From NCBI RefSeq assembly GCF_003144035.1, contig NZ_QFWT01000011.1, forward strand, positions 1-64,000: DNA of 64,000 nucleotides, given 5' to 3'. The notes below the pieces were generated by a model. It saw nothing but the letters and a program-made list of their open reading frames with translations, did no database searches and had not been told where the DNA came from. The first letter of the stretch is position 1. The number at the start of each line of letters is the position of its first letter. Of this stretch, positions 26,929 to 37,055 are shown in pieces. The DNA is from Vibrio albus (GTDB lineage Bacteria > Pseudomonadota > Gammaproteobacteria > Enterobacterales > Vibrionaceae). The position numbers and the translations under genes were made by a program.

Positions 26929-27723
26929 TCAGATAAACAGCATCTTACCAGCGACGAAAAGTAAAAACACGGCAAACACTTTTTTCAATATCTTAGTTGG
27001 AAGCCGGGATGCCAGAGACACCCCAACACGAGTGGTAAAGACTGAAGCAGAAACAATCGCTAACATAGCTGGAAGGTAAACATAACCAATGCTGTAATCT
27101 GGCAGGTTTTCAGTTCCGGCACCATTCAGAATAAACCCTATCATGCCTGATACCGCAATCATAAAACCACAGGCAGAAGCAGAGCCTATCGCCTTACGCA
27201 TTTCAACCCCAAACCGGCTCAGAAAAGGAACCGTCAGTGACCCGCCCCCGATACCTGCCAGTGTCGATATGGTACCAATAAGTAAGCCAAAGAGTGTGGT
27301 ACAGGCTTTTCCCGGCATCTCCCTCATCTTCGTGGCTCTTACGGACAGAAACATCTGCAACGCCAGTATCAGTAAAATTACGCTAAATATCTTAGGCAAT
27401 ATCTCTGCCGGAACCAATTCCGCTACATAAGCCCCCAGAAACCCTCCACAGACCACTCCGGGGATCAGCCACTTCACAACAAACAGATCAACATTGCCGC
27501 TTTTCAGGTGACTACGTACTGAGGATGCAGAGGTAATAATGATGGTAGACAAAGAGGTCGCTAAGGCAATATGCATAATATTGTCATGCCCTATACCGGC
27601 CTTGGGCAGCAGCCACAACAGAGAAGGCACAACAATAATACCGCCACCGATCCCCAGAAGACCCGCCATAACACCGACTATGCTCCCAATCATAAAGAGC
27701 ACAGCTAATAATTCATAATTCAA
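26929..27723 (-). CDS. TSUP family transporter (TauE/SafE, sulfite/sulfur exporter type)
   Basis: A 264-residue inner-membrane protein with about eight hydrophobic segments in two similar halves. Each half opens with a Gly-rich motif: GLLGIGGGIIVVPSLLWL and STLAGIGGGSLTVPFLSRFG. This is the signature of TauE/SafE (TSUP) transporters, which export sulfite, sulfoacetate or similar small anions. The substrate cannot be inferred. It sits 8 bases after ptsP and 24 bases before lgt, so it is co-transcribed. Confidence 0.9.
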   Translation of the reverse strand: MNYELLAVLFMIGSIVGVMAGLLGIGGGIIVVPSLLWLLPKAGIGHDNIMHIALATSLSTIIITSASSVRSHLKSGNVDLFVVKWLIPGVVCGGFLGAYVAELVPAEILPKIFSVILLILALQMFLSVRATKMREMPGKACTTLFGLLIGTISTLAGIGGGSLTVPFLSRFGVEMRKAIGSASACGFMIAVSGMIGFILNGAGTENLPDYSIGYVYLPAMLAIVSASVFTTRVGVSLASRLPTKILKKVFAVFLLFVAGKMLFI

Positions 27724-27731
27724 GAGAACCT

Positions 27732-29984
27732 CTATTTGTTGCCGGCCCGTACCAGTCCGGCAAGCCCTTTTTCTTCCAGATAACTAAAGACTATGCTGGA
27801 AATTTTATGTCCATATGACTGCATGAGTGCTTTTTCTGCCAGCTCCTTCAGTTCCGAACTGTCAGACTGACGCAGCAGATACTTGATACGCGCCACATTA
27901 GACGCATTCATACTCAATGAACGGTAGCCTAACCCGGTCAGCAACAGGGCCCCGACCGGATCCCCCGCCAGCTCACCACAGACGCACACCGGCAACTGAT
28001 AACGCTCACAGGTTTCCTGAATTTGTTTAAGTGCCATGATGACGGCCGGGTGCATGGACTCATACACATCGGCAACCCGGGAGTTATTCCGGTCAACAGC
28101 CAGTAAGTACTGAGTCAGGTCATTACTACCCACAGAAATAAAGTCGACATCATTGGCCAACATAGGTAATAAGTAGAGCATAGAGGGGACTTCAACCATA
28201 ACACCTATTTGAGGCTTGGTCAGTTGCGGGGAGACCTTTTTCACCTCATTGTAAGCCTGCCAAACAAGCGTCATGGCGTCATCAAACTCCTGACAACTGG
28301 ATATCATCGGCAGAAGAATACTAAGGTTATTCAACCCGAGACTGGCTTTCAGCATGGCTCTGACCTGGATAAGGAAAATATCCGGATGGTCCAGAGTAAA
28401 GCGAATTCCCCGCCAGCCCAGAAATGGGTTATCTTCCTCAATGGGCAGATAAGGCAATGCCTTATCGCCACCAATATCCAGTGTTCGTAGTACCACTTTC
28501 TGCTGAGGGTAGGAGTTCAGAATCGCACGGTACTGCTGCACTTGCTCTTCTTCAGACGGGAAACGATTCTGCAATAAAAAGGAAAATTCCGTCCGATACA
28601 AACCGACGCCATCAACCCCCTGATTAATAATCAGATTAGAATCAGCGCTCAAACCAGCATTCAGTAAGATTTCAAGACAACACCCATCTTTAGTACAGGC
28701 CTGTTCGGAGATTTCACCTTCCACCATTTGGGAAAATTCAGATTCTTCCGTCTGCAGCAACCGATACTCCGCCAGAATTTGGGGATCCGGGTCAACCAGA
28801 ATCCTTCCGCTGTAGCCATTCACCACCCCCATTTTCTGATGCAGGGCATTAGGGTTACAACTGGCACCCATAATAACCGGGATGCCTAACGCTCTGGATA
28901 AAATAGCCGCATGAGAATTGGCTGCCCCTTCCAGAGAAACCACCGCCAGCAACTTATCTTTAGGAACTCCGGCGAGAATAGATGCAGTCAGTTCCCGGAC
29001 AACCAGAATGACTGGCTCTTTAAGCTCCAGCCGGCTGCTGGTTTCGGTATTGTAAAGGAAGTACAGCAGACGCTGACCCAGCTCACGAATATCCTGAGCC
29101 CGTTCACGCAGGTATACATCCGTCATTCTGGCAAAGCGATTAGAATAGCTTTCTACCACCTGCCTCAGTGCCCAGTCAGCACGATCACCTTTATTAATCT
29201 GCGCCTTTAGGTCGGAACGCAGCATGGGATCATTAAGCAAGTGGGTAAACAGGTCAAAAATTGCCAGAGCGTCTTTGTTGATTTCACTGTCTAACTTTTT
29301 ACGCATACGGCGAAAATCAACGGTAGCATTTTCTATCGCCAGTAACAGGCGTTCATGTTCCTGATCGATATCCAGAGAAGAGGCCGGATAGACCTCAGAT
29401 AATTCCGGCTGCGTATTATCCCACCAGAATGATCCGATAGCGACGCCGGATGACGCAGCGATCCCCTGAATAATTTCGACACTTTTATCTGAAATCAGCC
29501 AATGCCCCTGGGTCTGAGCATGAGCAATAATCACCGCAATCTGAGCCGCAAGAGTCACTAAAAAAGACTCTTCCATTTCACTGAACTGCCTGGGCTTTTT
29601 CTGCTGAATAACCAGTACACCCAACACTTGTTTACGGTGAATGATGGGGGTTCCAAGAAAAGAGTGGTAAATATTTTCACCAAGTTCCGGAAAATATTTA
29701 AAATCGGGATGTTTGGAGGCTTTAGCCAAGTTGAGTGGTTCTGCACTCCTGCGAACCAGACCAACCAGACCTTCCTGATAGCCGATATGAATCGTCTTAC
29801 CCTTGAACTTCAGCCCTTGCGTGGCTATCAGTTCTAACCGTTGTTTCTCATCATTTGCCAGATAGACAGTACAACACTCTGTATGCATTGCCTGGCATGT
29901 TTCTTTTACAAGAATATCAAAGGCCTGATGGACGTCATCCACCTTTGATACATGTTCAACGATGTCCCTTAACTGGGTAAGCAT
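27732..29984 (-). CDS. ptsP: PTS enzyme I-Ntr (PtsP)
   Basis: PtsP is the first phosphotransferase of the nitrogen PTS, passing phosphate from PEP to NPr and then EIIA-Ntr. The 750-residue protein has an N-terminal GAF domain (about 15-155). A linker and the EI domain with phospho-His358 in LEGAANSHAAILSRALG follow. The PEP-binding TIM barrel contains GVDGVGLYRTEFSFLL and the catalytic VCVCGELAGDP. It starts two bases after the rppH stop, the conserved rppH-ptsP pair. Confidence 0.96.
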   Translation of the reverse strand: MLTQLRDIVEHVSKVDDVHQAFDILVKETCQAMHTECCTVYLANDEKQRLELIATQGLKFKGKTIHIGYQEGLVGLVRRSAEPLNLAKASKHPDFKYFPELGENIYHSFLGTPIIHRKQVLGVLVIQQKKPRQFSEMEESFLVTLAAQIAVIIAHAQTQGHWLISDKSVEIIQGIAASSGVAIGSFWWDNTQPELSEVYPASSLDIDQEHERLLLAIENATVDFRRMRKKLDSEINKDALAIFDLFTHLLNDPMLRSDLKAQINKGDRADWALRQVVESYSNRFARMTDVYLRERAQDIRELGQRLLYFLYNTETSSRLELKEPVILVVRELTASILAGVPKDKLLAVVSLEGAANSHAAILSRALGIPVIMGASCNPNALHQKMGVVNGYSGRILVDPDPQILAEYRLLQTEESEFSQMVEGEISEQACTKDGCCLEILLNAGLSADSNLIINQGVDGVGLYRTEFSFLLQNRFPSEEEQVQQYRAILNSYPQQKVVLRTLDIGGDKALPYLPIEEDNPFLGWRGIRFTLDHPDIFLIQVRAMLKASLGLNNLSILLPMISSCQEFDDAMTLVWQAYNEVKKVSPQLTKPQIGVMVEVPSMLYLLPMLANDVDFISVGSNDLTQYLLAVDRNNSRVADVYESMHPAVIMALKQIQETCERYQLPVCVCGELAGDPVGALLLTGLGYRSLSMNASNVARIKYLLRQSDSSELKELAEKALMQSYGHKISSIVFSYLEEKGLAGLVRAGNK

Positions 29985-29986
29985 TT

Positions 29987-30505
29987 TTATCCTCTGCGTT
30001 TTTTGCGTTTACCTTTTACCCTGCGTTCTTTAAAAGGCATTGCAACCGATGCAAACTCCTTCATTGCACGACGATAAACGTCTCGTTTAAAAGACACAAC
30101 CTGCCTGACCGGGTACCAATAACTCACCCATCGCCACCCATCAAATTCAGGGGTATTACCACGCTGCATATTGATTTGTGATTCATCACAATTCATGCGC
30201 AGTAAAAACCATTTCTGTTTCTGCCCGATACAAACCGGCTTCGAGTCCCAGCGAACCAATCGTTTTGGCAGGCGGTACCTTAGCCAATGCCGACTGGTTC
30301 CTATGATCTTCACATCCTGTTTTGTAAGACCAACCTCTTCGTACAATTCACGAAACATTGCCTGTTCAGGAGTTTCTCCGTCATCAATTCCCCCTTGTGG
30401 AAACTGCCAGGAATGTTGTCCGTATCGTTTAGCCCAGAATACCTGACCATGGTTGTTACAAATTACAATTCCCACATTTAAGCGGTAACCATCGCCATCG
30501 ATCAC
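29987..30505 (-). CDS. rppH: RNA pyrophosphohydrolase RppH
   Basis: RppH removes pyrophosphate from 5'-triphosphorylated RNA and so triggers RNase E decay. The 172-residue Nudix hydrolase has the full Nudix box GX5EX7REUXEEXGU at residues 38-60 (GGIDDGETPEQAMFRELYEE). A basic C-terminal tail ends in KGKRKKRRG. It heads the rppH-ptsP-TSUP-lgt operon. In E. coli mutH lies divergently upstream. Here mutH is absent and a long non-coding stretch takes its place. Confidence 0.96.
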   Translation of the reverse strand: MIDGDGYRLNVGIVICNNHGQVFWAKRYGQHSWQFPQGGIDDGETPEQAMFRELYEEVGLTKQDVKIIGTSRHWLRYRLPKRLVRWDSKPVCIGQKQKWFLLRMNCDESQINMQRGNTPEFDGWRWVSYWYPVRQVVSFKRDVYRRAMKEFASVAMPFKERRVKGKRKKRRG

Positions 30506-30542
30506 TGGCTGACCTCTAAAAATAATTCTCTATTACCCTGAT

Positions 30543-31023
30543 TTTTCCACATATCCCCAGAAGGGGCAAACTTAGCAGGTGATTTTACTTAAGTTTTATT
30601 ACTTAGAGCCCATATTTTGTATAACCTTTCTGCTTCCGCTGACTTATTAACACCAGAGTGAGATATACTCCACATTTATTCACCTTTTCTGTGAATAAGT
30701 GTGTGCAGAATTATGATCTTCACGGCATCCGTGGTGAATTAATCATCGTTACGGAAAAGCCGCCCTCACAAAAAGAACAGTAAAAATCATTAAATAACAA
30801 CAACATAAAACAACAAAAGTACTCAAACAAAGTTGAGTATTATTGAAAATCAGCGCCTCTACAGAGATCGGTTAAAGATCCACCACCACTATCTTTATCC
30901 ACACAAACAGACCCGACATTGAGTAAAGCCAGTAATTTTCAAGTTATTTTTCTTAAAAAAACCCTGTTAATTGATCCAGTAATCCATCAGAAATGGTTAT
31001 TGTCCCCCTTTCCCTGTGGATAA
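30543..31023. other. DnaA box cluster, possible DARS2-like locus
   Basis: This covers most of the 633-base gap between rppH and the AI-2E permease, where I see no gene. Three perfect TTATNCACA DnaA boxes occur: complement of 30690-30698, 30895-30903, and complement of 31015-31023. Near matches are TTTTCCACA (30543-30551) and TTATTCACC (30677-30685). The latter and 30690-30698 form a head-to-head pair four bases apart. In E. coli the DnaA-reactivating sequence DARS2 lies near mutH, next to rppH. The assignment as a DARS-type site is inference. No convincing IHF site was found. Confidence 0.45.
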
Positions 31024-31138
31024 CCTGAGTGTGCTTTTCTTCTAAGAATAGAAAGATCATCAGCTACAAATTGAAAATAAGAATCTAACCGTCCATTATA
31101 GAAGCCACTAACCTTATGACAAACAAGAGAACCTCTGG

Positions 31139-32224
31139 GTGAAAAACAAACTGCAAATACAGTCCAGTCACTGGGTATTGATCATTGCACTCCTGACCGC
31201 CGGATATGCTTGCTATCAGCTCATTCAGCCGTACATACACTCCATTGTAATGGCATTTATCTTCTCACTGCTTATGTTTCCTATCCATGAACAGATAGAG
31301 AAAAAGCTGCCCCAGCGTCCTAACACCGTGTCCTTTATCTCATGTGTTCTGTTAACGTTTATCATCATCATTCCGTTACTGGCGGTCTTTGCTGCCATTG
31401 TGCAGCAAGGTTCTTTAGCTTCCCAGAGTGTCTACCAATGGGTAACGAACGGAGGCATAAACCAGTTTTTTGAACAGCCCTGGATCCTGGATACGGTTTC
31501 CATCATCAATGAATACTCCCCTTTCGATAAGATAGAACCTCAGGAGATAGCCCAGAAAATCGCCCAGCTCTCAACCACATTCGGCAGTAAGCTTGTCTCT
31601 ATCAGTGCAAAAGTACTGGGGGATGCCACCAGCTTCCTGGTGAATTTTTTCCTGATGCTGTTCGTCCTGTTCTTTCTGCTTAGGGATAACGATAAGATCA
31701 TCCGGGTACTGCGCCATGTCCTGCCTCTGTCCCGAAGCCAGGAAGATAAACTACTGGACGAGATTGAAAAAGTGTCCAAATCTGCCGTCATGGGATCCTT
31801 CCTTACCGCCCTTGCTCAGGGTATCGCGGGCGGCATCGGGATGTTTATAGTCGGCTTTCCCGCTCTGTTCTGGGGAACCATGATGGGATTTGCCTCCTTT
31901 ATCCCGGTAGTTGGTACAGCCCTTATCTGGCTGCCCGCAGCGGCTTATCTGTTCATTACCGGCGACACCGGATGGGCTATCTTTCTGAGTGTCTGGAGTA
32001 TTGCTGTCGTCGGTTCTATCGACAACATCTTACGTCCTTTTCTGATGCAGGGCAGCGCTGGAATGAACACACTGCTGATCTTCTTCTCTCTGCTGGGCGG
32101 GCTGCACTCCTTTGGTCTGATGGGGTTAATTTATGGCCCGCTGATCTTTGCGATTACCATTGTTCTGTTCAATATTTATGAAGAAGAGTTCCAGAGCTTT
32201 CTTAACCAACAGGACAGAAATTAG
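31139..32224 (+). CDS. AI-2E family transporter (PerM/YdiK type)
   Basis: A 361-residue inner-membrane protein of the AI-2E (UPF0118) family with about eight hydrophobic segments. It has a large soluble loop after the third segment and the typical C-terminal SIDNILRPFLMQG and LGGLHSFGLMGLIYGPL motifs. Family members have been implicated in autoinducer-2 export or Na+/H+ exchange, so the substrate is uncertain. The start is GTG at 31139 with AAGAGA 7 bases upstream. No in-frame ATG exists near the N terminus. Confidence 0.85.
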   Translation: MKNKLQIQSSHWVLIIALLTAGYACYQLIQPYIHSIVMAFIFSLLMFPIHEQIEKKLPQRPNTVSFISCVLLTFIIIIPLLAVFAAIVQQGSLASQSVYQWVTNGGINQFFEQPWILDTVSIINEYSPFDKIEPQEIAQKIAQLSTTFGSKLVSISAKVLGDATSFLVNFFLMLFVLFFLLRDNDKIIRVLRHVLPLSRSQEDKLLDEIEKVSKSAVMGSFLTALAQGIAGGIGMFIVGFPALFWGTMMGFASFIPVVGTALIWLPAAAYLFITGDTGWAIFLSVWSIAVVGSIDNILRPFLMQGSAGMNTLLIFFSLLGGLHSFGLMGLIYGPLIFAITIVLFNIYEEEFQSFLNQQDRN

Positions 32225-32249
32225 ACGTCGTGATGATATGATTTGGAGG

Positions 32250-32284
32250 AACGGGCAGATTATGCGAAAATCCGCCCGTTTTTA
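32250..32284 (+). terminator. Terminator between AI-2E gene and rsmC
   Basis: AACGGGC (32250-32256) pairs with GCCCGTT (32274-32280) and is followed by TTTT. Confidence 0.65.
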
Positions 32285-32318
32285 TCCCCTGTTAATAGAC
32301 TTCCTGTGAGAAAAATTC

Positions 32319-33341
32319 ATGTCCGTTTATACCGCTCCAAGTCAGATCGCCGAACGTCAGCTTAATTACTTTGCAGGCAAGCACGTGCTTGTCGCGGGTG
32401 AAGCCGAAGATCGGTTCCCGGTGGAGCTGACGAATCACTGTGAGTCTGTCTCGATATTTACGACCAACTACGGGTATCACCGCCAGATGCAGAGTCACTC
32501 TGCCGTGACCAGCTATTTTGACGTGGAGCTGAATGCCGAAGTGAAAGCAGACATGATCCTACTGTACTGGCCAAAAGCAAAAGCAGAAGCCCAATATCTG
32601 CTGAAAATGCTGTTATCCCGTTTAGGAACAGATACTGAAATCTGTGTAGTAGGAGAAAACCGATCAGGGGTAAAAAGTATTGAAAAGATGTTCAAGCCTT
32701 ACGGAACCATCCGCAAATACGACTCAGCCCGCCGCTGTTCTTTCTATTGGGGACTCTGCAGTGAACCGGCTTCTGAATTCAACCTGAACGACTGGTTTAA
32801 GAGCTACTCACTCACCATTTCCGGCACAACACTGAACATCAAAAGCTTACCTGGCGTATTCAGCCATGGTGAGTTCGATCTGGGCACACAACTATTAATT
32901 GATTCCTTGCCAGAATTACACGGTAAAGTCCTGGACTTCGGGTGTGGTGCCGGGGTCATAGGCTGTATTCAGGCAATCAAAAACCCGCAAATTGAGCTGG
33001 AAATGTGTGATATCAATGCATTCGCTATTGCCTCCAGCCGGGCGACTCTGGAAGAAAATGGCCTGAAAGGTCATGTTTTCGCTTCTGATGTGTACTCAGA
33101 CACCGCTGACGATTATGACTTTCTGATCAGTAACCCCCCTTTTCACTCCGGACTCGATACCAGCTACAGTGCCACAGAGACCTTATTACAACAGGCTCCG
33201 GAACACCTTTCTGCCCACGGAGAATTATTTATCGTGGCCAACAGCTTCCTGAAGTATCCTCCTATCATTAATACAGCGTTCGGTAATTACGCAACTCTAA
33301 ATAAGACCAGTAAATTTGCGATTTATCACGCAAAAAAATAG
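32319..33341 (+). CDS. rsmC: 16S rRNA (guanine1207-N2)-methyltransferase RsmC
   Basis: RsmC methylates G1207 of 16S rRNA in assembled 30S subunits. The 340-residue protein has two tandem methyltransferase-like domains. The C-terminal catalytic one has the SAM motif VLDFGCGAGVIG and the amino-methylase motif SNPPFHSG. The N-terminal half is degenerate, as in all RsmC. A CGCCCC/GGGGCG hairpin without a T tract follows at 33348-33365. Confidence 0.95.
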   Translation: MSVYTAPSQIAERQLNYFAGKHVLVAGEAEDRFPVELTNHCESVSIFTTNYGYHRQMQSHSAVTSYFDVELNAEVKADMILLYWPKAKAEAQYLLKMLLSRLGTDTEICVVGENRSGVKSIEKMFKPYGTIRKYDSARRCSFYWGLCSEPASEFNLNDWFKSYSLTISGTTLNIKSLPGVFSHGEFDLGTQLLIDSLPELHGKVLDFGCGAGVIGCIQAIKNPQIELEMCDINAFAIASSRATLEENGLKGHVFASDVYSDTADDYDFLISNPPFHSGLDTSYSATETLLQQAPEHLSAHGELFIVANSFLKYPPIINTAFGNYATLNKTSKFAIYHAKK

Positions 33342-33521
33342 CTATGCCGCCCCTTTAACGGGGCGAAATCTATATTACCCTTCTTAAATTGTCTATTTAT
33401 GCGCCATACTCCACGGTTCACATAAAACTTTCTTGCCAACAAAAAATAAGTTGTTACCTTTAGCTTACAAGACAGGCTCTCAGCCTCGTAAATCTCGTTA
33501 CTGAATTCATTACTGTATCCA

Positions 33522-36500
33522 ATGCTATTTAGAACATTTCACAAAATAGGTTTCAGAAAAAACCTGTTGCAAAGACAAAGTTTCAGACGCCTCCAGAGCA
33601 CACTCATGGGGGCGTTTCTGTTGCTGAGCCTGATCCCGCTGACCAGCATTAGCCTGTTTTTCCTTCACTCTCACAGTCAGGATTTACAGGAACAAAGTCA
33701 CTCTTATCTGCAGTCAGTACGCGACACCAAGCGCCAGCAGTTGCTCGATTATTTTAATGCTCAAGAATCCTACGTACTTGGTTTTGTCCGCTCTGAGCTG
33801 GCCTATGCCAGCGGGGGAAAATTCTATGGCCTGATCAATGCGTTCCGCAACCTTGGCGTTGATATTGAACAGGCCCGAAATAACGCACAACAACGCTATA
33901 TTGCTGGCTCAGGAAATCAAATCAAAACCTCTGTCTTAAAAGAATCGGAAAACTATGCTGGTAGTGAACGTTATCGCCTGCTGCATAAACGTTATCACCG
34001 AGCCTATATCGAGTTACTGAAACGGTCAGATTTTGACGATATTCTTCTGGTTGACCGAGAAGGCAATGTTGCCTACTCCACTGCGAAACATGATAACTTT
34101 GGTCACAACCTGCTGACCGACAAATACCGGAACACGAATCTGGGCAAAACATTCCAGCAACTGAAACAGGTCCTGTCCTCTGAGCATAGTGATATAGAAG
34201 AGTTCATTCCTATTGTTATGTCTGATTTCGCCACCAGTGATTCATCAGAAAACAGTGGCAAAAGTTACGCCTGGTTTGGTTCACCCATTATACAGCATGG
34301 CTATCTGCACAGTTATGCGCTTCTACGGCTGCCAATTGCCGGAGTAAGCCGGATCGTTACTGACATCCGAGATAAGACGGAAATTAAGACACTGCTTGTC
34401 GGTAATGATATGCGCCCGAGATCGCTCGGAGTCTCTCCGGAACAGATCACTACCAGCCAAACGGTTGTACAAAAAGCATTATCAGGTGATAGCAATGTCG
34501 GAAGCTATATCAACAAACAAAACAACAATATCATCGCAGCCTATAGCAGGCTCCGCGTCCATAACCACAACTGGGCTCTGGTGACCGAAATAGAAAAAGA
34601 CCAGGCCTATGCCAGAATCTATCAGCTCAAAAAAATCTTTGTGGTGGCCCTGGCTATTGCCGTTGTTCTGGTTATTGTTGCGTCCCATTTTTTGTCCAAT
34701 TTTATTACCTACCCTTTGCTGAAGCTGACATGGGCAGCGGAGAAAGTCTCTGCCGGGGATCTGGATACCACGATCATCAACACTGACAGAAAAGACGAAA
34801 TCGGCCGCCTTGCAGTGAGTTTTGAACGCATGCAACGCTCCATCCGGGAAAAAATCACAACGATTAGGGCACAAAATCAGGAGCTGGAAAAAAATATTAC
34901 TCTTATCAGGAAACAAAATGATGAACTACATTTGGCAGATAAACTGAAGGATGATTTCCTTGCGACCACGTCACACGAGCTAAGAACACCTCTGCATGGA
35001 ATGATAGGCATAGCCGAGGCCCTTGCCTCCGGAGACAATGGTGTTGTCCCACCAAATCAACGCTATCAGTTAGACATTATTATTAACAGTGGAGAACGGT
35101 TGGCAGCGCTGGTTGATGACCTTCTCGACTATCATAAAATGCGCTACGGTAATCTGGAAATACATCTTTCTGCAGTAGATCTCGCCTCTGCGACCAGTTT
35201 AGTTCTTGAGCTTTCATGTCATCTGATAAGTAAAAAGGGGATCCGGATCATCAATCAAATCCCAGACAACCTCCCTTTGGTATCCGCTGATCCACAACGC
35301 CTTGAACAAGTACTGTATAACCTGATAGGAAACGCCATCAAGTACACCGATGAAGGAAAAATTGTTATCTCCGCGACCGTTCTGGATGAAAAAGTCCGGA
35401 TCCAGGTTGTTGATACCGGGCAAGGTATTCCTCCGGAGTATCTTGAGCAGATTTTCGAACCACTGACACAGAACACCACAGATAGCATCAGATACCGGCA
35501 GGGTGCCGGACTTGGGCTGTCAATCAGCCGACAACTGATTGAGTTAATGGGGGGAATCCTCTATGTCAGCAGCCAGCCACTGGTAGGTACAACATTCAGT
35601 TTCTACCTTCCTCTGGCAACAGAAAAAGAGAAGCAGGCATCACCACCGTCCTACGATACTCACTTCCAGCTTCCAGAAACCGACCTGCCTGTTGTGTATA
35701 CCGAGACCGACCTGCCTGAGAACAGCGACGGTCCACTGATCATGATTACCGACGATGAAGCCGTAAATATACAAATTCTGAACAGCTTTCTACGGCTAGA
35801 AGGCTACCGTACGCGTATAGCCAGCAACGGCCATGATACGCTTAAGCTCATTGAAGAAGAAAAACCGGACTTGTTACTACTGGATCTAATGATGCCGGGA
35901 ATCTGCGGATACGAAGTCTGTGAATCACTGCGCACCCAGTATGACCGGTATGAGCTGCCTGTCATTATGCTAAGTACACAGTCTCAGACCAAAGACAGAA
36001 TCATCGGCTTTGAATCCGGAGCCAACGATTACCTGACCAAACCATTTAACAGGCAAGAGCTTGTTGCAAGAATAGACGTCCATCTGACTGCCAGCAGGAC
36101 AGAAAAGCAACGACAGGAAAACCGCCTTTTACAGGCAGAACTGAACCAGAAAAAAGAAGTCGAAACCAACCTGCTCAAAACTCAGAAACACTTATTACAA
36201 CAACTGGATTTCACGTCAGACGCCATTATATGTGTCCAGAAAGATCTGCGTATTCGTTACGCGAATGAAGCCGCTATACGGCTATTTAACCGAACAGAAG
36301 AGCAACTCAAACGCTCCGGAATAGACGAAATAGTGGTGTCCAAATATCTGCGTCCTGCAGAGGAACATTTTTGTGGTGGTATCGATATTTTTGTGGGTGA
36401 TCAATATCAACGGGTCTCTGCTGACATCTTTCAGTTACCTGAACACTCAGGCTTAAGCGCCATGTATATTTTTAATACCAATGAAACTTCTGAAACCGAA

Positions 36501-36962
36501 AAAATATCCAAACTGGAAACTGCGGTGGAAGCATTGTCCTGTTATGCCTTTGACGGAGATATAAGTAAGCTGAATCATCTAAAATCCATAGGAGACGAAT
36601 ACCCTCACATTACCGGAAAACTGAACAATAATGTTGCGGATAAACAGGAGATAATCAGAAGCGTTCAGGTCGAAATAATGATCACCGCTCTCGAATACTG
36701 GAAAGAAGCGACTGGGCAGAGTAAGTTTGAATTTGCAGAAAAAAGTGGATTATGGCGTGTTTATCTCGATCGCTGTACGCTACAAACCAGAACTCTGGAT
36801 AAGTATCTGCAACTTGAAACCTTACCGAAAACACCACGCTGGAGAACCGTTATTAAATCAGCGGATTATATCCTTCAACACTGTGAGAAAGAGTCAGGAT
36901 CACGACACAAGCTGGAACAGCTAAGAAATAAGCTACACAGGTTACAACAGCAAGAAAAATAA
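33522..36962 (+). CDS. chiS: Chitin catabolism hybrid sensor kinase/DNA-binding regulator ChiS
   Basis: ChiS is the membrane master regulator of chitin use in Vibrio. The 1146-residue protein has a first membrane segment (about 27-49), a large periplasmic sensor domain (about 50-365), a second membrane segment (about 370-392) and a HAMP region. The HisKA domain has His485 in TSHELRTPLHG, followed by an ATPase domain and a receiver domain with Asp788 in LLLDLMMPG. A PAS-like segment near 900-1000 and a C-terminal region of about 120 residues follow. In V. cholerae this C terminus is a DNA-binding domain that activates the chitobiose operon directly. The chitin-binding protein encoded at 42755 represses it when ligand is absent. 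Confidence 0.93.
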   Translation: MLFRTFHKIGFRKNLLQRQSFRRLQSTLMGAFLLLSLIPLTSISLFFLHSHSQDLQEQSHSYLQSVRDTKRQQLLDYFNAQESYVLGFVRSELAYASGGKFYGLINAFRNLGVDIEQARNNAQQRYIAGSGNQIKTSVLKESENYAGSERYRLLHKRYHRAYIELLKRSDFDDILLVDREGNVAYSTAKHDNFGHNLLTDKYRNTNLGKTFQQLKQVLSSEHSDIEEFIPIVMSDFATSDSSENSGKSYAWFGSPIIQHGYLHSYALLRLPIAGVSRIVTDIRDKTEIKTLLVGNDMRPRSLGVSPEQITTSQTVVQKALSGDSNVGSYINKQNNNIIAAYSRLRVHNHNWALVTEIEKDQAYARIYQLKKIFVVALAIAVVLVIVASHFLSNFITYPLLKLTWAAEKVSAGDLDTTIINTDRKDEIGRLAVSFERMQRSIREKITTIRAQNQELEKNITLIRKQNDELHLADKLKDDFLATTSHELRTPLHGMIGIAEALASGDNGVVPPNQRYQLDIIINSGERLAALVDDLLDYHKMRYGNLEIHLSAVDLASATSLVLELSCHLISKKGIRIINQIPDNLPLVSADPQRLEQVLYNLIGNAIKYTDEGKIVISATVLDEKVRIQVVDTGQGIPPEYLEQIFEPLTQNTTDSIRYRQGAGLGLSISRQLIELMGGILYVSSQPLVGTTFSFYLPLATEKEKQASPPSYDTHFQLPETDLPVVYTETDLPENSDGPLIMITDDEAVNIQILNSFLRLEGYRTRIASNGHDTLKLIEEEKPDLLLLDLMMPGICGYEVCESLRTQYDRYELPVIMLSTQSQTKDRIIGFESGANDYLTKPFNRQELVARIDVHLTASRTEKQRQENRLLQAELNQKKEVETNLLKTQKHLLQQLDFTSDAIICVQKDLRIRYANEAAIRLFNRTEEQLKRSGIDEIVVSKYLRPAEEHFCGGIDIFVGDQYQRVSADIFQLPEHSGLSAMYIFNTNETSETEKISKLETAVEALSCYAFDGDISKLNHLKSIGDEYPHITGKLNNNVADKQEIIRSVQVEIMITALEYWKEATGQSKFEFAEKSGLWRVYLDRCTLQTRTLDKYLQLETLPKTPRWRTVIKSADYILQHCEKESGSRHKLEQLRNKLHRLQQQEK

Positions 36963-36991
36963 CCTGTGGTTTATGCCATATTCGCTACTAA

Positions 36992-37021
36992 TAAAAAGAG
37001 CCCCACATTCGTGTGGGGCTC
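36992..37021 (-). terminator. brnQ terminator (shared with chiS)
   Basis: GAGCCCCACA and TGTGGGGCTC flank TTCG (36998-37021). On the minus strand five T residues follow, so it terminates brnQ best and possibly also chiS. Confidence 0.85.
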
Positions 37022-37055
37022 ATCAGTTCACGGGTTTAGACATCAAGCCAGTTAG

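Noticed and set aside
30506..31138. A replication origin in the DnaA box cluster.
   Set aside because: No A/T-rich 13-mer unwinding array, no gidA/mioC or rctB neighbours; the DARS-type reading fits the context better.
30506..31138. Remains of mutH or a small-RNA gene (Qrr, CsrB type) in the gap.
   Set aside because: No coding remnant, no repeated GGA loops and no sigma-54 promoter followed by a Qrr core are visible.
31116..31142. An 8-residue ORF whose TGA overlaps the GTG start of the AI-2E gene.
   Set aside because: There is no ribosome site before it and such overlaps of tiny ORFs are common by chance.
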